From Bacteroidales bacterium (GTDB lineage: Bacteria > Bacteroidota > Bacteroidia > Bacteroidales > Bacteroidaceae), in contig JAQXRG010000124.1 in assembly GCA_029218405.1 (NCBI GenBank), forward strand, positions 1 through 64,000: a stretch of 64,000 bases of DNA, given 5' to 3'. Positions 7,859 to 17,574 of the stretch are shown here, piece after piece. The translations under genes and the position numbers were made by a program. Each line of letters starts with the position of its first letter. Position 1 is the stretch's first letter. Below the pieces are notes generated by a model that saw only the letters and a list, made by a program, of their open reading frames with translations, was not told where the DNA came from and did not search any database.

Positions 7859-9355
7859 TTACTGAACGAACTTCCCCCATTGGGTGAGGCGCATGTCGCC
7901 TTCCGAGAGGAACACCTGGTGCATGCCGAGTGCGGCCGACAGGCAGTGGGAGGTCTGGCCTTTGGTCGCAATCTTCAGATAGTCCCACAACAATTGCTTG
8001 TAGTCGGGGTGCGCGCAGTTCTCGATGATGGTCTTGGCGCGTTCCATCGGGCTCTTGCCCCGCAGGTCGGCCACACCCTGTTCGGTGATGATGACGTTGA
8101 CAGAGTGCTCGCTGTGGTCCTGGTGCGACACCATGGGGACGATGGAGCTGATGCAGCCTCCCTTGGCCACCGAAGGACAGGTAAAGATGGAGATGTAGGC
8201 CGACCGGGTGAAGTCGCCGGAGCCACCGATGCCGTTCATCATTTTCGTGCCGCAGATGTGCGTGGAGTTGACATTGCCGTAGATGTCGGCCTCGATGGCC
8301 GTGTTCATGGAGATGACACCGATGCGGCGCACCACCTCCGGGCAGTTGGAGATTTCCGACGGACGGAGCACCAGCTTGTCGCGGAAGAAGTCCATGTCTT
8401 CGTAAATCTCCTGCAGGCAGTCGTTGGTGACGGTGAGCGAGCAGGTGCTGCCGAACTTGATGCGTCCTTCCTTGATGAGCTTGATGACCGAGTTCTGGAT
8501 GACCTCGGTGTACATCTCGAAGGGCGGGATGCTCTTGTCGCGTCCCAGGGCACCGAGTACGGCGTTGGCGATGTTGCCGACTCCCGACTGCAGGGGCAGG
8601 AACGTGGAGGGGATGATGCCGCGCTTCAGGTCTGCGGCCAGGAAGTCCGCCACGTTCTGTCCGATGCGGTCGGTCACCGGGTCGGGGTCCTGGAAGGAAC
8701 GGGCCTCGTCGGGCAGGTTCACTTCGACCACCCCGACAATCTTGGCCGGGTCAATCTGGATATGGTCTTGCCCGATACGGTCGCTGGGACGGAGAATGGG
8801 CAACGGGCGGCGGAACGGCGGGCGCTCCATCTCGTACACGTCGTGCATGCCGATCATCCGCTTGCTGTGCGCGGCGTTCAGCTCGATGATGACGCGGTCG
8901 GCCAGGCGGGCGATGGTCGGCGAGATGCCGCCGGCGGTCGTCAGGTAGATACGTCCGTCATCGGTCAGTTCGCAGGCCTCGATGATGGCCGTGCTGATGT
9001 GGCCCAGAAAGCTGGAACGGATGCGTTGTGCCACCTGCGAGAGATGGATGTCCGTATAATGGATCTTGCCGGCGTTCACCGCCTTGCGGAAGTCCGTATT
9101 GGTGGTGTAGGGAGCGCGGAAATAGATGCTGTCGGTACGTGCCAGCGCGCCGTCGCACGAGTCGCCGGTAGAGGCACCGGTGATGATGCTGACCTGGAAA
9201 TGCTCCCCCCGCTCGTGACGCTCTTGCGCGAGCTTGGCCAAGGCGGCGGTCACGCCTTTCGGGGTGCCGGCGGGTGTGAATCCGCTGAGACCCAATATCT
9301 CTCCGTCTTTGATGAGGCTTGCCGCTTCGGCGGCAGTCATTCGGGTATAGTTCAT
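7859..9355 (-). CDS. Acetyl-CoA hydrolase/transferase family (succinate/propionyl/acetate CoA-transferase)
   Basis: MNYTRMTAAEAASLIKDGEILGLSGFTPAGTPKGV..., GGSGDFTRSAYISIFTCPS, ITEQGVADLRGKSPMERA; ATG at 9355, shorter than the 668-aa ORF. Confidence 0.88.
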   Translation of the reverse strand: MNYTRMTAAEAASLIKDGEILGLSGFTPAGTPKGVTAALAKLAQERHERGEHFQVSIITGASTGDSCDGALARTDSIYFRAPYTTNTDFRKAVNAGKIHYTDIHLSQVAQRIRSSFLGHISTAIIEACELTDDGRIYLTTAGGISPTIARLADRVIIELNAAHSKRMIGMHDVYEMERPPFRRPLPILRPSDRIGQDHIQIDPAKIVGVVEVNLPDEARSFQDPDPVTDRIGQNVADFLAADLKRGIIPSTFLPLQSGVGNIANAVLGALGRDKSIPPFEMYTEVIQNSVIKLIKEGRIKFGSTCSLTVTNDCLQEIYEDMDFFRDKLVLRPSEISNCPEVVRRIGVISMNTAIEADIYGNVNSTHICGTKMMNGIGGSGDFTRSAYISIFTCPSVAKGGCISSIVPMVSHQDHSEHSVNVIITEQGVADLRGKSPMERAKTIIENCAHPDYKQLLWDYLKIATKGQTSHCLSAALGMHQVFLSEGDMRLTQWGKFVQ

Positions 9356-9402
9356 GATGCTGTGTTTTTTTAGAAAGTTGTATAAATAGGGTTGTTCTGT
9401 TT

Positions 9403-9792
9403 TCAGTATTTCCGATGGAAGATTTCGCCATAGAGGAAGGCCTGGCGGGCTGTCTGGGGCGAATCGATGCGGATGCGCGGCACCGCTTCCGTCCGTTCTG
9501 TCAGGGTCTCCCGCTCCACAGGTGCCGGTGCTGTCGTTTCCGCCGTTCCTTTCCGCTTCCGTCTTTTCGGGCGGCCGGGCTGCGGGTCGGCCGGCATCGG
9601 TGCCCGGTCGGCTGTTTCCGGTGCCATCAGTTCCTGGACTTCCGGTAGAGAGAAACTCTCCGGTACGGGTAGGGCCTCCGGTGCCGGCGCCCGGCCGGGT
9701 ACCGTCTTCTCCTTTTTCCCACCCAGCTGCTGTGCAGTGACGCGGAAAAGGAGAATGGCCAAAACTATCAGTATGGGCACAATACTTTCCAT
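9403..9792 (-). CDS. Small hypothetical protein with N-terminal membrane anchor and Pro/Arg-rich tail
   Basis: MESIVPILIVLAILLFRV hydrophobic start, then charged/Pro-rich region; ATG at 9792. Confidence 0.55.
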   Translation of the reverse strand: MESIVPILIVLAILLFRVTAQQLGGKKEKTVPGRAPAPEALPVPESFSLPEVQELMAPETADRAPMPADPQPGRPKRRKRKGTAETTAPAPVERETLTERTEAVPRIRIDSPQTARQAFLYGEIFHRKY

Positions 9793-9874
9793 GGTTGTCG
9801 TTTCGAGTTTGTTCAAAGGTACTAAAATATTTTATATCTCCACATCTTTTTATGGAAGTTAACACAGAAAACGG

Positions 9875-9882
9875 TATCTTTG
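9875..9882 (+). promoter_or_regulatory. Bacteroidota -7 box TATCTTTG upstream of miaB
   Basis: acggTATCTTTGcc 30 bp upstream of ATG. Confidence 0.55.
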
Positions 9883-9911
9883 CCCCGTTTTATTATTAAT
9901 ATTCGTAGATT

Positions 9912-11285
9912 ATGACAACAAATGCAACGGGAGCGGACTTTAAATCCGCGACTGAAACCCATCCGAAAAAACTGTTTATCGAGACGTACGGCTGCCAGAT
10001 GAACGTGGCAGACAGTGAGGTCATTGCCTCCATCCTGCAGATGGCGGGCTACACACCCTGCGACACGCTGGAAGAGGCGGATGCGGTCCTGCTGAACACC
10101 TGCTCCATCCGCGACAACGCCGAGCAGAAAATCCTGAACCGTCTGGAGTTCTTTCATTCGTTGCGCGGCAAGAAGCGCCGCCGGCTGATTGTCGGTGTGG
10201 TGGGCTGTATGGCCGAACGGGTGAAGAACGACCTGATTGAGCACCACCATGTGGACTTAGTGGCTGGTCCGGACGCTTACCTGAGCCTGCCGGACCTGTT
10301 CGCGGCGGTGGAGGCCGGCCAAAAGGCCATCAATGTGGAACTCTCGACCACGGAGACCTACCGGGATGTCATCCCCTCACGCATCTGTGGCAACCACATC
10401 TCCGGCTTTGTGTCCATCATGAGGGGCTGCAACAACTTCTGCCACTATTGCATTGTGCCTTACACGCGTGGTCGGGAACGCAGCCGCGACATCGAAAGCA
10501 TCCTGAACGAGGTGCGCGACCTGGAGAAGAAAGGATACAAGGAGGTCACACTGCTGGGACAGAATGTCAATTCCTACCGCTTCGAGCAGGAAGGGGTGAC
10601 CATCACCTTCCCCCAACTGCTCCGCCGTGTGGCCGAGACCGTCCCGGGCATGCGTGTCCGTTTTACCACCTCGCACCCGAAAGACATGAGCGACGAGACC
10701 TTGCACGTGATTGCCGAGGTGCCCAATGTCTGCAAGCACATCCACCTGCCGGTGCAGAGCGGCAGTTCGCGCATCCTGCAACTGATGAACCGCAAGTACA
10801 CGCGCGAATGGTACTTGGAACGGGTGGCCGCCATCCGGCGCATCATTCCCGATTGTGGCTTGTCCACCGACATCTTCTCCGGATTCCACAGCGAGACGGA
10901 GGAGGACCACCAGCTGAGCCTGTCGCTGATGCGTGAATGTGGTTACGACTCCGCGTTCATGTTCAAGTATTCGGAGCGTCCCGGCACGTATGCCTCCAAG
11001 CACTTGCCCGATGACGTGCCCGAAGAAGTCAAGATTCGCCGTCTCAACGAACTGATAGAACTGCAGAACCAGTTGTCGGCCGAAAGCAATGCCAAGGATG
11101 TGGGAAAGACCTTCGAAGTATTGGTGGAGGGGGTCTCGAAGCGTTCGAAAGAGCAATTGTATGGACGCACGGAACAAAACAAGGTCGTGGTGTTCGACCG
11201 GGGAACCCACCGCATCGGCGACCGGGTCCGTGTCACCATCACAGCGTCTAGTTCCGCCACCTTGAAAGGAAAGGAAGAGGTCTGA
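9912..11285 (+). CDS. miaB: tRNA-2-methylthio-N6-dimethylallyladenosine synthase
   Basis: FIETYGCQMNVADSE, radical SAM MRGCNNFCHYCIVPYTRGRERSR, TRAM domain C-terminus. Confidence 0.95.
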   Translation: MTTNATGADFKSATETHPKKLFIETYGCQMNVADSEVIASILQMAGYTPCDTLEEADAVLLNTCSIRDNAEQKILNRLEFFHSLRGKKRRRLIVGVVGCMAERVKNDLIEHHHVDLVAGPDAYLSLPDLFAAVEAGQKAINVELSTTETYRDVIPSRICGNHISGFVSIMRGCNNFCHYCIVPYTRGRERSRDIESILNEVRDLEKKGYKEVTLLGQNVNSYRFEQEGVTITFPQLLRRVAETVPGMRVRFTTSHPKDMSDETLHVIAEVPNVCKHIHLPVQSGSSRILQLMNRKYTREWYLERVAAIRRIIPDCGLSTDIFSGFHSETEEDHQLSLSLMRECGYDSAFMFKYSERPGTYASKHLPDDVPEEVKIRRLNELIELQNQLSAESNAKDVGKTFEVLVEGVSKRSKEQLYGRTEQNKVVVFDRGTHRIGDRVRVTITASSSATLKGKEEV

Positions 11286-11372
11286 CAAAAGCAAGAAGGA
11301 AATCCAAGGAGCCGGAATCGTCGGTCCCCCGGTATCGGGCGGCGACGGTACCGGTTCCTTGGATTTTCCTGC

Positions 11373-11561
11373 TTACTGCTTCTGGGGCATGACAATCCAC
11401 ATCACCAAGTAGAGGATTACGCCGCAGAACGCGGTCAGCAGAGTGGCCAGCGCATAAACGATGCGCACCAGCGTTACATCCCAACCGAAATACTCTGCGA
11501 TTCCTGCGCAGACTCCGGCAATCATCTTATTGCTCGAACGAGCCAGTTTTTTAGTATCCAT
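11373..11561 (-). CDS. PspC domain-containing protein
   Basis: 62 aa, MIAGVCAGIAEYFGWDVTLVRIVYALATLLTAFCGVILYLVMWIVMP. Confidence 0.88.
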   Translation of the reverse strand: MDTKKLARSSNKMIAGVCAGIAEYFGWDVTLVRIVYALATLLTAFCGVILYLVMWIVMPQKQ

Positions 11562-11665
11562 ATTATCATTATTAGTTTATCGGGCGCAAAGGTAGTTAAA
11601 TTCATTTAAAGAAATAGCATGCCTATCCAATTTATTTGTTATTTTGCAGCAAATTAGGGAAGAAA

Positions 11666-12565
11666 GTGAACGTACTCAAGATAGACCAATGCCCGCTTTG
11701 CGGAAAAAGCCATTTTGAGAAGGCGATGCAATGTACCGACCACTACGCCACCGGCGAAGCGTTCGACATTTACCGTTGCCGGGATTGTGGCTTTTTGTTT
11801 ACACAGGGAGTACCTGTGGAAGCTGAAATAGGACGTTATTACGAAAGTCCGGATTATATTTCACACAGCGATACCCGCCAAGGTTGGACCTACCGGGTAT
11901 ATCACTGGGTGCGTCGTTTCATGCTGGGACGTAAGGTGCGCTTGGTCAAACGAAGCAGTGGCTTGCCGAAAGGTGCCTTGCTGGACATAGGTACGGGTAC
12001 GGGTTATTTCCCGGATGCCTCGCGGAAGGCGGGTTGGACCGTGACCGCAATCGAGAAGAGTCCGGCGGCGCGGGCCTTTGCGAAGGAGCATTTTCACTTA
12101 GAGGTGCTGGCGCCTGAAGCGTTGGCGGAGCTGCCGTCCGCTTCGTTCGATGCCATTACCCTCTGGCACGTGATGGAGCATCTGGAAGACCTCAACGGGA
12201 CCTGGGAGCAACTGTTCCGGTTGTTGAAGCCGGATGGGGTGGTGGTGATTGCTGTACCGAACCCCAACTCCTACGATGCCGCCTATTACCGGGAACGGTG
12301 GGCGGCCTATGACGTGCCCCGTCATTTGTGGCACTTCGTCCCCTCCGTCATGCAGCAGTTGGGTGCCAAGCACGGATTCATATTGGCCGAGAGGCATCCG
12401 ATGCCGTTTGACGCTTTTTACATCGCCATGATGACAGAGCGGTATTATCACCATCGCCTGCCCTTCTTGCGCGGTCTGTGGATAGGTGCCAAGGCGTGGG
12501 TGGCCACGCTCGGGCGGAAGGAGCGGAGCAGCTCGATGATGTATGTATTCCGCAAAAAGAAATGA
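11666..12565 (+). CDS. Class I SAM-dependent methyltransferase
   Basis: Zn-ribbon CPLCGKSHF..YRCRDCGFLF, GALLDIGTGTGYFPDASRKAGW, WHVMEHLEDL; GTG start at 11666 preferred over TTG at 11636. Confidence 0.8.
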   Translation: MNVLKIDQCPLCGKSHFEKAMQCTDHYATGEAFDIYRCRDCGFLFTQGVPVEAEIGRYYESPDYISHSDTRQGWTYRVYHWVRRFMLGRKVRLVKRSSGLPKGALLDIGTGTGYFPDASRKAGWTVTAIEKSPAARAFAKEHFHLEVLAPEALAELPSASFDAITLWHVMEHLEDLNGTWEQLFRLLKPDGVVVIAVPNPNSYDAAYYRERWAAYDVPRHLWHFVPSVMQQLGAKHGFILAERHPMPFDAFYIAMMTERYYHHRLPFLRGLWIGAKAWVATLGRKERSSSMMYVFRKKK

Positions 12566-12592
12566 ATGACAACGATTGGATAGAGAAAGGAT

Positions 12593-13459
12593 ATGGGAAA
12601 GAAACGGGGACTCTTTGACATGCAGTTCGTGACTTCCAGCATCAGTACCATGCTGGTATTGTTGTTGTTGGGAATGGTGGTGTTCTTCGGGATGACCGCC
12701 AACAACCTTTCTGTGTATGTGCGCGAGAACATCGCTTTCACCATCCAGCTGGACGAGAACGCGCGGGAGAGGGACATCCTGGCCTTCCAGCAAGAACTGA
12801 ACCAACAACCGTACATCAAGCAGACCACCTATATCTCCAAGGAACAGGCCCTGAAGGAACAGACACTGGCCATGGGAACCGACCCCACCGAGTTCTTGGG
12901 CTACAACCCCTTCACGCCGTCCATCGAGGTGAGGCTGCATGCTGCCTACGCCAACAGTGACAGCCTGCGCTGGATCAAGGAGGAGGTCAAGGTTCACAAG
13001 CAGGTGACCGAGATAGATTATCCGCAGGAACTGATGGATGCTGTCAACAGCAATATCCGGAGGATCAGCTTTGTCCTGCTGGGACTGGCGGCACTGCTCA
13101 CCCTCATCTCCTTCGCGCTCATCAACAACACGGTGCGGCTGACCATCTACTCGCAGCGTTTCCTGTTGCATACGATGAAGCTGGTGGGTGCCAGCTGGGG
13201 CTTTATCCGGCGCCCGTTCGTGGTGCGCAACCTGTGGGTAGGCATGCTGGCGGCTGCGATGGCGAATGCCTTGCTGATGGGAATGGCCTGTCTGCTGATA
13301 CGCTATGAGCCTGACTTGCTGTCGGTGGTGACTCCCCAGGTGATGGGAGTGGTCATGCTGACGGTTTTTGTGGCAGGAATAGGAATAACGACCCTTTGCG
13401 CCTATATTTCCATCAACAAGTATTTGCGGATGAGGGTCTCGGAATTATATTATAAATAA
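12593..13459 (+). CDS. ftsX: Cell division protein FtsX-like permease
   Basis: 288 aa, 4 TM, large extracellular loop, SINKYLRMRVSELYYK C-terminus. Confidence 0.88.
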   Translation: MGKKRGLFDMQFVTSSISTMLVLLLLGMVVFFGMTANNLSVYVRENIAFTIQLDENARERDILAFQQELNQQPYIKQTTYISKEQALKEQTLAMGTDPTEFLGYNPFTPSIEVRLHAAYANSDSLRWIKEEVKVHKQVTEIDYPQELMDAVNSNIRRISFVLLGLAALLTLISFALINNTVRLTIYSQRFLLHTMKLVGASWGFIRRPFVVRNLWVGMLAAAMANALLMGMACLLIRYEPDLLSVVTPQVMGVVMLTVFVAGIGITTLCAYISINKYLRMRVSELYYK

Positions 13460-13465
13460 GAGGTA

Positions 13466-13714
13466 ATGAACAAGAACAATTTTGCCTTCGACAAGACCAA
13501 CTTCCTCCTGTTAGGCATAGGAATGGTGGTCATCCTCATCGGCTTTTTGCTGATGACGGGTCCCGGCTCGACCGAAACGGCTTTTGAACCGGACATTTTT
13601 AGTGTACGCCGCATCCAAGTGGCGCCTGTAACCTGTTTCCTGGGCTTCGTGTTTATGATGTACGGGATTCTCCGCAAGCCGAAAGATGCCGGAAAGGAGG
13701 GGGCTGAGTCATGA
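13466..13714 (+). CDS. DUF3098 domain membrane protein
   Basis: 82 aa, [30 protein letters not shown], between ftsX and uppP. Confidence 0.85.
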   Translation: MNKNNFAFDKTNFLLLGIGMVVILIGFLLMTGPGSTETAFEPDIFSVRRIQVAPVTCFLGFVFMMYGILRKPKDAGKEGAES

Positions 13715-14514
13715 GTTGGATAGAAGCATTGGTGTTAGGCCTCCTGCAGGGACTGACAGAATACCTGCCGGTCAGCAGCAGCGGCCATCTGGCCATCGGA
13801 TCGGCCTTGTTCGGGATTGAAGGAGAGGAGAACCTGACCTTCACCATCGTGGTGCATGTGGCGACTGTCCTCAGTACGTTGGTCATCCTGTGGAAGGAAA
13901 TCAGTTGGATTTTCAAGGGATTGTTCCAGTGCCGGATGAACGACGAGACCCGGTATGTCGGGAATATCCTTGTCTCGATGATTCCCATCGGCATCGTAGG
14001 GGTGTTTTTTAAGGATACCGTGGAGGCCATCTTCGGTTCAGGCTTGTTCATTGTAGGCTGCATGCTTTTAGTGACAGCGGCCTTGCTGGTTTACTCTTAC
14101 TATGCCAAGCCGCGTGTCAAGGAGCGCATCGGATGGAAGGACGCCTTTGTGATTGGGCTGGCGCAGGCTTGTGCCGTCCTGCCGGGCTTGTCCCGTTCAG
14201 GCTCCACCATTGCCACCGGTCTGATTCTGGGCAACAAGAAGGAGACATTGGCGCAGTTCTCGTTCCTGATGGTCATTCCGCCCATCCTGGGCGAGGCGTT
14301 GCTGGATGGCCTGAAAATCGTGAAGGACGCTTCTGCGGCCGGTGCGGAGATTCCCATCGTTTCCCTCTGTGTGGGTTTCCTGGCCGCTTTCCTCTCGGGT
14401 TGCATCGCCTGCAAATGGATGATCAGCCTTGTCCGACGCGGTAAGTTGGTGTATTTTGGTATCTATTGTGCCATCGCGGGTGCCGTGACGATGCTGTGTA
14501 GTGTGTTGTCCTAA
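13711..14514 (+). CDS. uppP: Undecaprenyl-diphosphatase
   Basis: [37 protein letters not shown]. Confidence 0.95.
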   Translation: MSWIEALVLGLLQGLTEYLPVSSSGHLAIGSALFGIEGEENLTFTIVVHVATVLSTLVILWKEISWIFKGLFQCRMNDETRYVGNILVSMIPIGIVGVFFKDTVEAIFGSGLFIVGCMLLVTAALLVYSYYAKPRVKERIGWKDAFVIGLAQACAVLPGLSRSGSTIATGLILGNKKETLAQFSFLMVIPPILGEALLDGLKIVKDASAAGAEIPIVSLCVGFLAAFLSGCIACKWMISLVRRGKLVYFGIYCAIAGAVTMLCSVLS

Positions 14515-14531
14515 CTCCTAAAGTCAAGCGG

Positions 14532-15236
14532 ATGAATTTTAAAGAAGGAGAAGTGTTGTGTTTTGACAAGCCGTTGCGATGGACTTCGTTTGCGGTTGTC
14601 AACAAGATTCGGTACCATTTGTGCCGGAAGCTGAAGGTGAAGAAACTGAAGGTCGGACATGCCGGTACCCTGGACCCGTTGGCGACGGGAGTGATGATTG
14701 TCTGTACGGGTAAGGCGACCAAACGCATCGAGGAGTTCCAGTATCACACCAAGGAATATGTAGCCACCCTGCAGCTGGGAGCTACCACGCCCTCTTATGA
14801 CTTGGAGAAGGAGATAGACGCCACCTACCCGACGGACCACATTACCCGTGAGATGGTCGAGACAACCCTACAGCGGTTTGTCGGAACCATCGAGCAGGTA
14901 CCGCCGGCTTTCTCGGCCTGCAAGGTCAACGGCAGCCGTGCCTACGAGCTGGCCCGTAATGGTGACGAGGTGGAACTGAAAGCCAAGACGCTGGTCATTG
15001 ACGAGATAGAGCTGCTGGAATGTCAGTTGCCCGAAATCAAGATTCGGGTGGTCTGCAGCAAAGGAACCTATATCCGGGCACTGGCCCGCGACATCGGCGA
15101 GGCGCTCCAAAGCGGGGCACATCTTACCGCACTGGTCCGCACCCGTGTGGGCAGTGTCACCCTGGCCGATTGTATGAATGTAGAGCAATTCCCCGAATGG
15201 CTCGACCAACAAGAAATAGAAGTAACAACAGTATAA
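14532..15236 (+). CDS. truB: tRNA pseudouridine(55) synthase
   Basis: [43 protein letters not shown]. Confidence 0.95.
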   Translation: MNFKEGEVLCFDKPLRWTSFAVVNKIRYHLCRKLKVKKLKVGHAGTLDPLATGVMIVCTGKATKRIEEFQYHTKEYVATLQLGATTPSYDLEKEIDATYPTDHITREMVETTLQRFVGTIEQVPPAFSACKVNGSRAYELARNGDEVELKAKTLVIDEIELLECQLPEIKIRVVCSKGTYIRALARDIGEALQSGAHLTALVRTRVGSVTLADCMNVEQFPEWLDQQEIEVTTV

Positions 15237-15255
15237 GGAAAGAAAGGAAAGAAAG

Positions 15256-16314
15256 ATGAAGTTGTCACAATTCAAATTCAAATTGCCGGAAGAGCAGATA
15301 GCGTTGTATCCGGCCAAGTATCGCGACGAGTCTCGGTTGATGGTGGTGCATAAATCGACCGGCGAGATTGAGCACGTCCAGTTTAAGGATGTCCTGAACT
15401 ATTTTGATGATAAGGATGTGTTTGTCTTTAATGACACCAAGGTCTTTCCTGCCCGTCTGTACGGCAATAAGGAAAAGACGGGTGCCCGTATTGAAGTGTT
15501 CCTGCTGCGTGAGCTGAACGAGGACCTCCATTTGTGGGATGTGCTGGTGGATCCTGCCCGTAAGATCCGTATCGGCAACAAGCTGTATTTCGGCGAGGAT
15601 GACTCGATGGTGGCGGAGGTGATTGACAATACGACCTCACGCGGGCGCACCCTTCGTTTCTTGTACGATGACGGTCCTCACGACGAGTTCAAGAAAGCGC
15701 TGTACGCATTGGGCGAACCCCCTCTTCCGCCTTTCATCCATCGGGCGGCGGAACCGGAGGACACAGAGCGCTTCCAGACCATCTTCGCCAAGAACGAGGG
15801 AGCGGTCACTGTGCCTGCCGCAGGCTTGCACTTCAGCCGTGAGCTGATGAAGCGGATGGAAATCAAGGGCATTGAATCCGCGTTCATCACCATGCATTGT
15901 GGCTTGGGGAACTTCCGCGACATTGATGTGGAAGACCTGACCAAGCACAAGATGGATTCCGAGCAGATGTTTGTCGATGCGGAGGTTTGCCGTATCGTGA
16001 ACGCGGCCAAGGACGGCGGCCACAAAGTATGTGCGGTGGGCACCTCTGTGATGCGGACGGTGGAGACAGCCGTAGGTACCGACTGCCGCCTGAAAGAGTT
16101 TGAGGGATGGACCAACAAATTCATCTTCCCGCCCTATGAGTTCTCATTGGCCGACTGCATGATCAGTAATTTCCACATGCCGCTTTCGACCATGCTGATG
16201 CTGGTCTGCTCCTTCGGTGGCTATGAGCTGGTGATGGAAGCCTACCATACTGCCTTGAAGGAAGGGTATCGCTTTGGTACCTATGGTGATGCCATGCTGA
16301 TTCTGGACAAATAA
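15256..16314 (+). CDS. queA: S-adenosylmethionine:tRNA ribosyltransferase-isomerase
   Basis: [37 protein letters not shown]. Confidence 0.95.
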   Translation: MKLSQFKFKLPEEQIALYPAKYRDESRLMVVHKSTGEIEHVQFKDVLNYFDDKDVFVFNDTKVFPARLYGNKEKTGARIEVFLLRELNEDLHLWDVLVDPARKIRIGNKLYFGEDDSMVAEVIDNTTSRGRTLRFLYDDGPHDEFKKALYALGEPPLPPFIHRAAEPEDTERFQTIFAKNEGAVTVPAAGLHFSRELMKRMEIKGIESAFITMHCGLGNFRDIDVEDLTKHKMDSEQMFVDAEVCRIVNAAKDGGHKVCAVGTSVMRTVETAVGTDCRLKEFEGWTNKFIFPPYEFSLADCMISNFHMPLSTMLMLVCSFGGYELVMEAYHTALKEGYRFGTYGDAMLILDK

Positions 16315-16317
16315 GCC

Positions 16318-16785
16318 ATGGCGAAAGTATATCTCAGTCTGGGAACGAACCTGGGGGACAAGCCGGCGAATCTGCAGGCGGCTGTCGCCCGACTGCAAGC
16401 GAAGATAGGGAACGTGGTTTCCCTATCTTCTTTTTATGAGACACAGCCGTGGGGATTTGTTTCCCAACACTCTTTCCTCAACGCGGCCGTTTGCGTGGAG
16501 ACCGCATTGTCGCCCGTGGAGGTGCTGCAGGCCACCCAAGCGATAGAGCGTGAGTTGGGCCGTACCCACAAATCGGTGGACGGCGTCTATGCGGACCGTC
16601 TGATAGATCTTGATCTGTTGCTGTATGATGACTATGTGCTGCAGACCGATGAACTGACAGTACCTCATCCGCTGATGACCGAGCGTGCTTTCGTCATGGA
16701 CCCGCTGTGCGAGATTGCTGCGGACGTGGTTCATCCGGTCTTTCATCGTACGTTGGCGGAACTAAAAGGTACGGAAGGGACATAA
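16318..16785 (+). CDS. folK: 2-amino-4-hydroxy-6-hydroxymethyldihydropteridine diphosphokinase
   Basis: YLSLGTNLGDKPANLQAAV, FLNAAVCVET, DRLIDLDLLLYDD. Confidence 0.93.
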   Translation: MAKVYLSLGTNLGDKPANLQAAVARLQAKIGNVVSLSSFYETQPWGFVSQHSFLNAAVCVETALSPVEVLQATQAIERELGRTHKSVDGVYADRLIDLDLLLYDDYVLQTDELTVPHPLMTERAFVMDPLCEIAADVVHPVFHRTLAELKGTEGT

Positions 16786-16830
16786 AAAAAGCGACTGACC
16801 TGCCTCGCGCAGCCCATCCGCCGGAATCGG

Positions 16831-16857
16831 AAAGAACCCCCATATAGGGTTCTTTTC
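16831..16857 (+). terminator. Rho-independent terminator after folK
   Basis: aaagaaccc ccatata gggttctttt. Confidence 0.7.
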
Positions 16858-17081
16858 TCATCTTCGTTTAGTTCGTGTTATCCTTTCATTTGCTCTTATA
16901 CCTTACAATCTTAAGGCTATTACCTATTGAAAAATCCTAACCTGAAAACATTACTAATAATAATCTAATACCTTTTCTAATGAATGGTTTCACAACCACG
17001 ATGCAAAGGTACGGATTCCTGGGAAATCCGCAATAGTCCGAAACGGTTTTTTGCGCAATCCCTCTGTTTTCATGATGTAAA

Positions 17082-17564
17082 TCAAGAAACCCGTATCCGA
17101 CCGCCTTTTAACGGCAGAATCCGCTGGTTGCTGCTCCCTCGAAACTCCAGGTAAGGGGAATAGAGCATTTTGTCAAACTTTCCGTCCACCAGCACGTCGA
17201 TGTAGGGCAGGATGGGGGCACGCAACGGGTCGGCGGACAGCTGCTCGTAAGTATAGCCCGTGTAGCACCAGACGTTGAGGCCTGTCTGCTCCTTTACCTG
17301 ACGGATGACCGGCAGGAAGTCCTGGGGAGAAAAGAAAGGGTCGCCTCCGGAGAAGGTCACCCCGTCGAGCAGCGGGTTGGCGTTGATTTCGCGGATGATG
17401 GACGCCAGTCTTTCGTCGGTCAGCTCCGAGCCTGCCGCGGGGTCCCACGATTCGGGATTGTGGCACCCCTTGCAGCGGTGGCGGCATCCGGCCAGGTAAA
17501 TGGAATACCGGATGCCGTCACCATCTACAATGGTTTCGGGGTAAGTATATAATAAATGTATCAT
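17082..17564 (-). CDS. nrdG: Anaerobic ribonucleoside-triphosphate reductase activating protein
   Basis: GIRYSIYLAGCRHRCKGCHNPESW, VTFSGGDPFF. Confidence 0.93.
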   Translation of the reverse strand: MIHLLYTYPETIVDGDGIRYSIYLAGCRHRCKGCHNPESWDPAAGSELTDERLASIIREINANPLLDGVTFSGGDPFFSPQDFLPVIRQVKEQTGLNVWCYTGYTYEQLSADPLRAPILPYIDVLVDGKFDKMLYSPYLEFRGSSNQRILPLKGGRIRVS

Positions 17565-17574
17565 GAGAAGTGCC

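Noticed and set aside
7880-9373. 497-aa plus-strand ORF
   Set aside because: Antisense shadow of the CoA-transferase gene
16861-17080. AT-rich spacer between folK and nrdG considered as an RNA gene
   Set aside because: No stable structure or recognisable RNA family seen by eye; left unannotated
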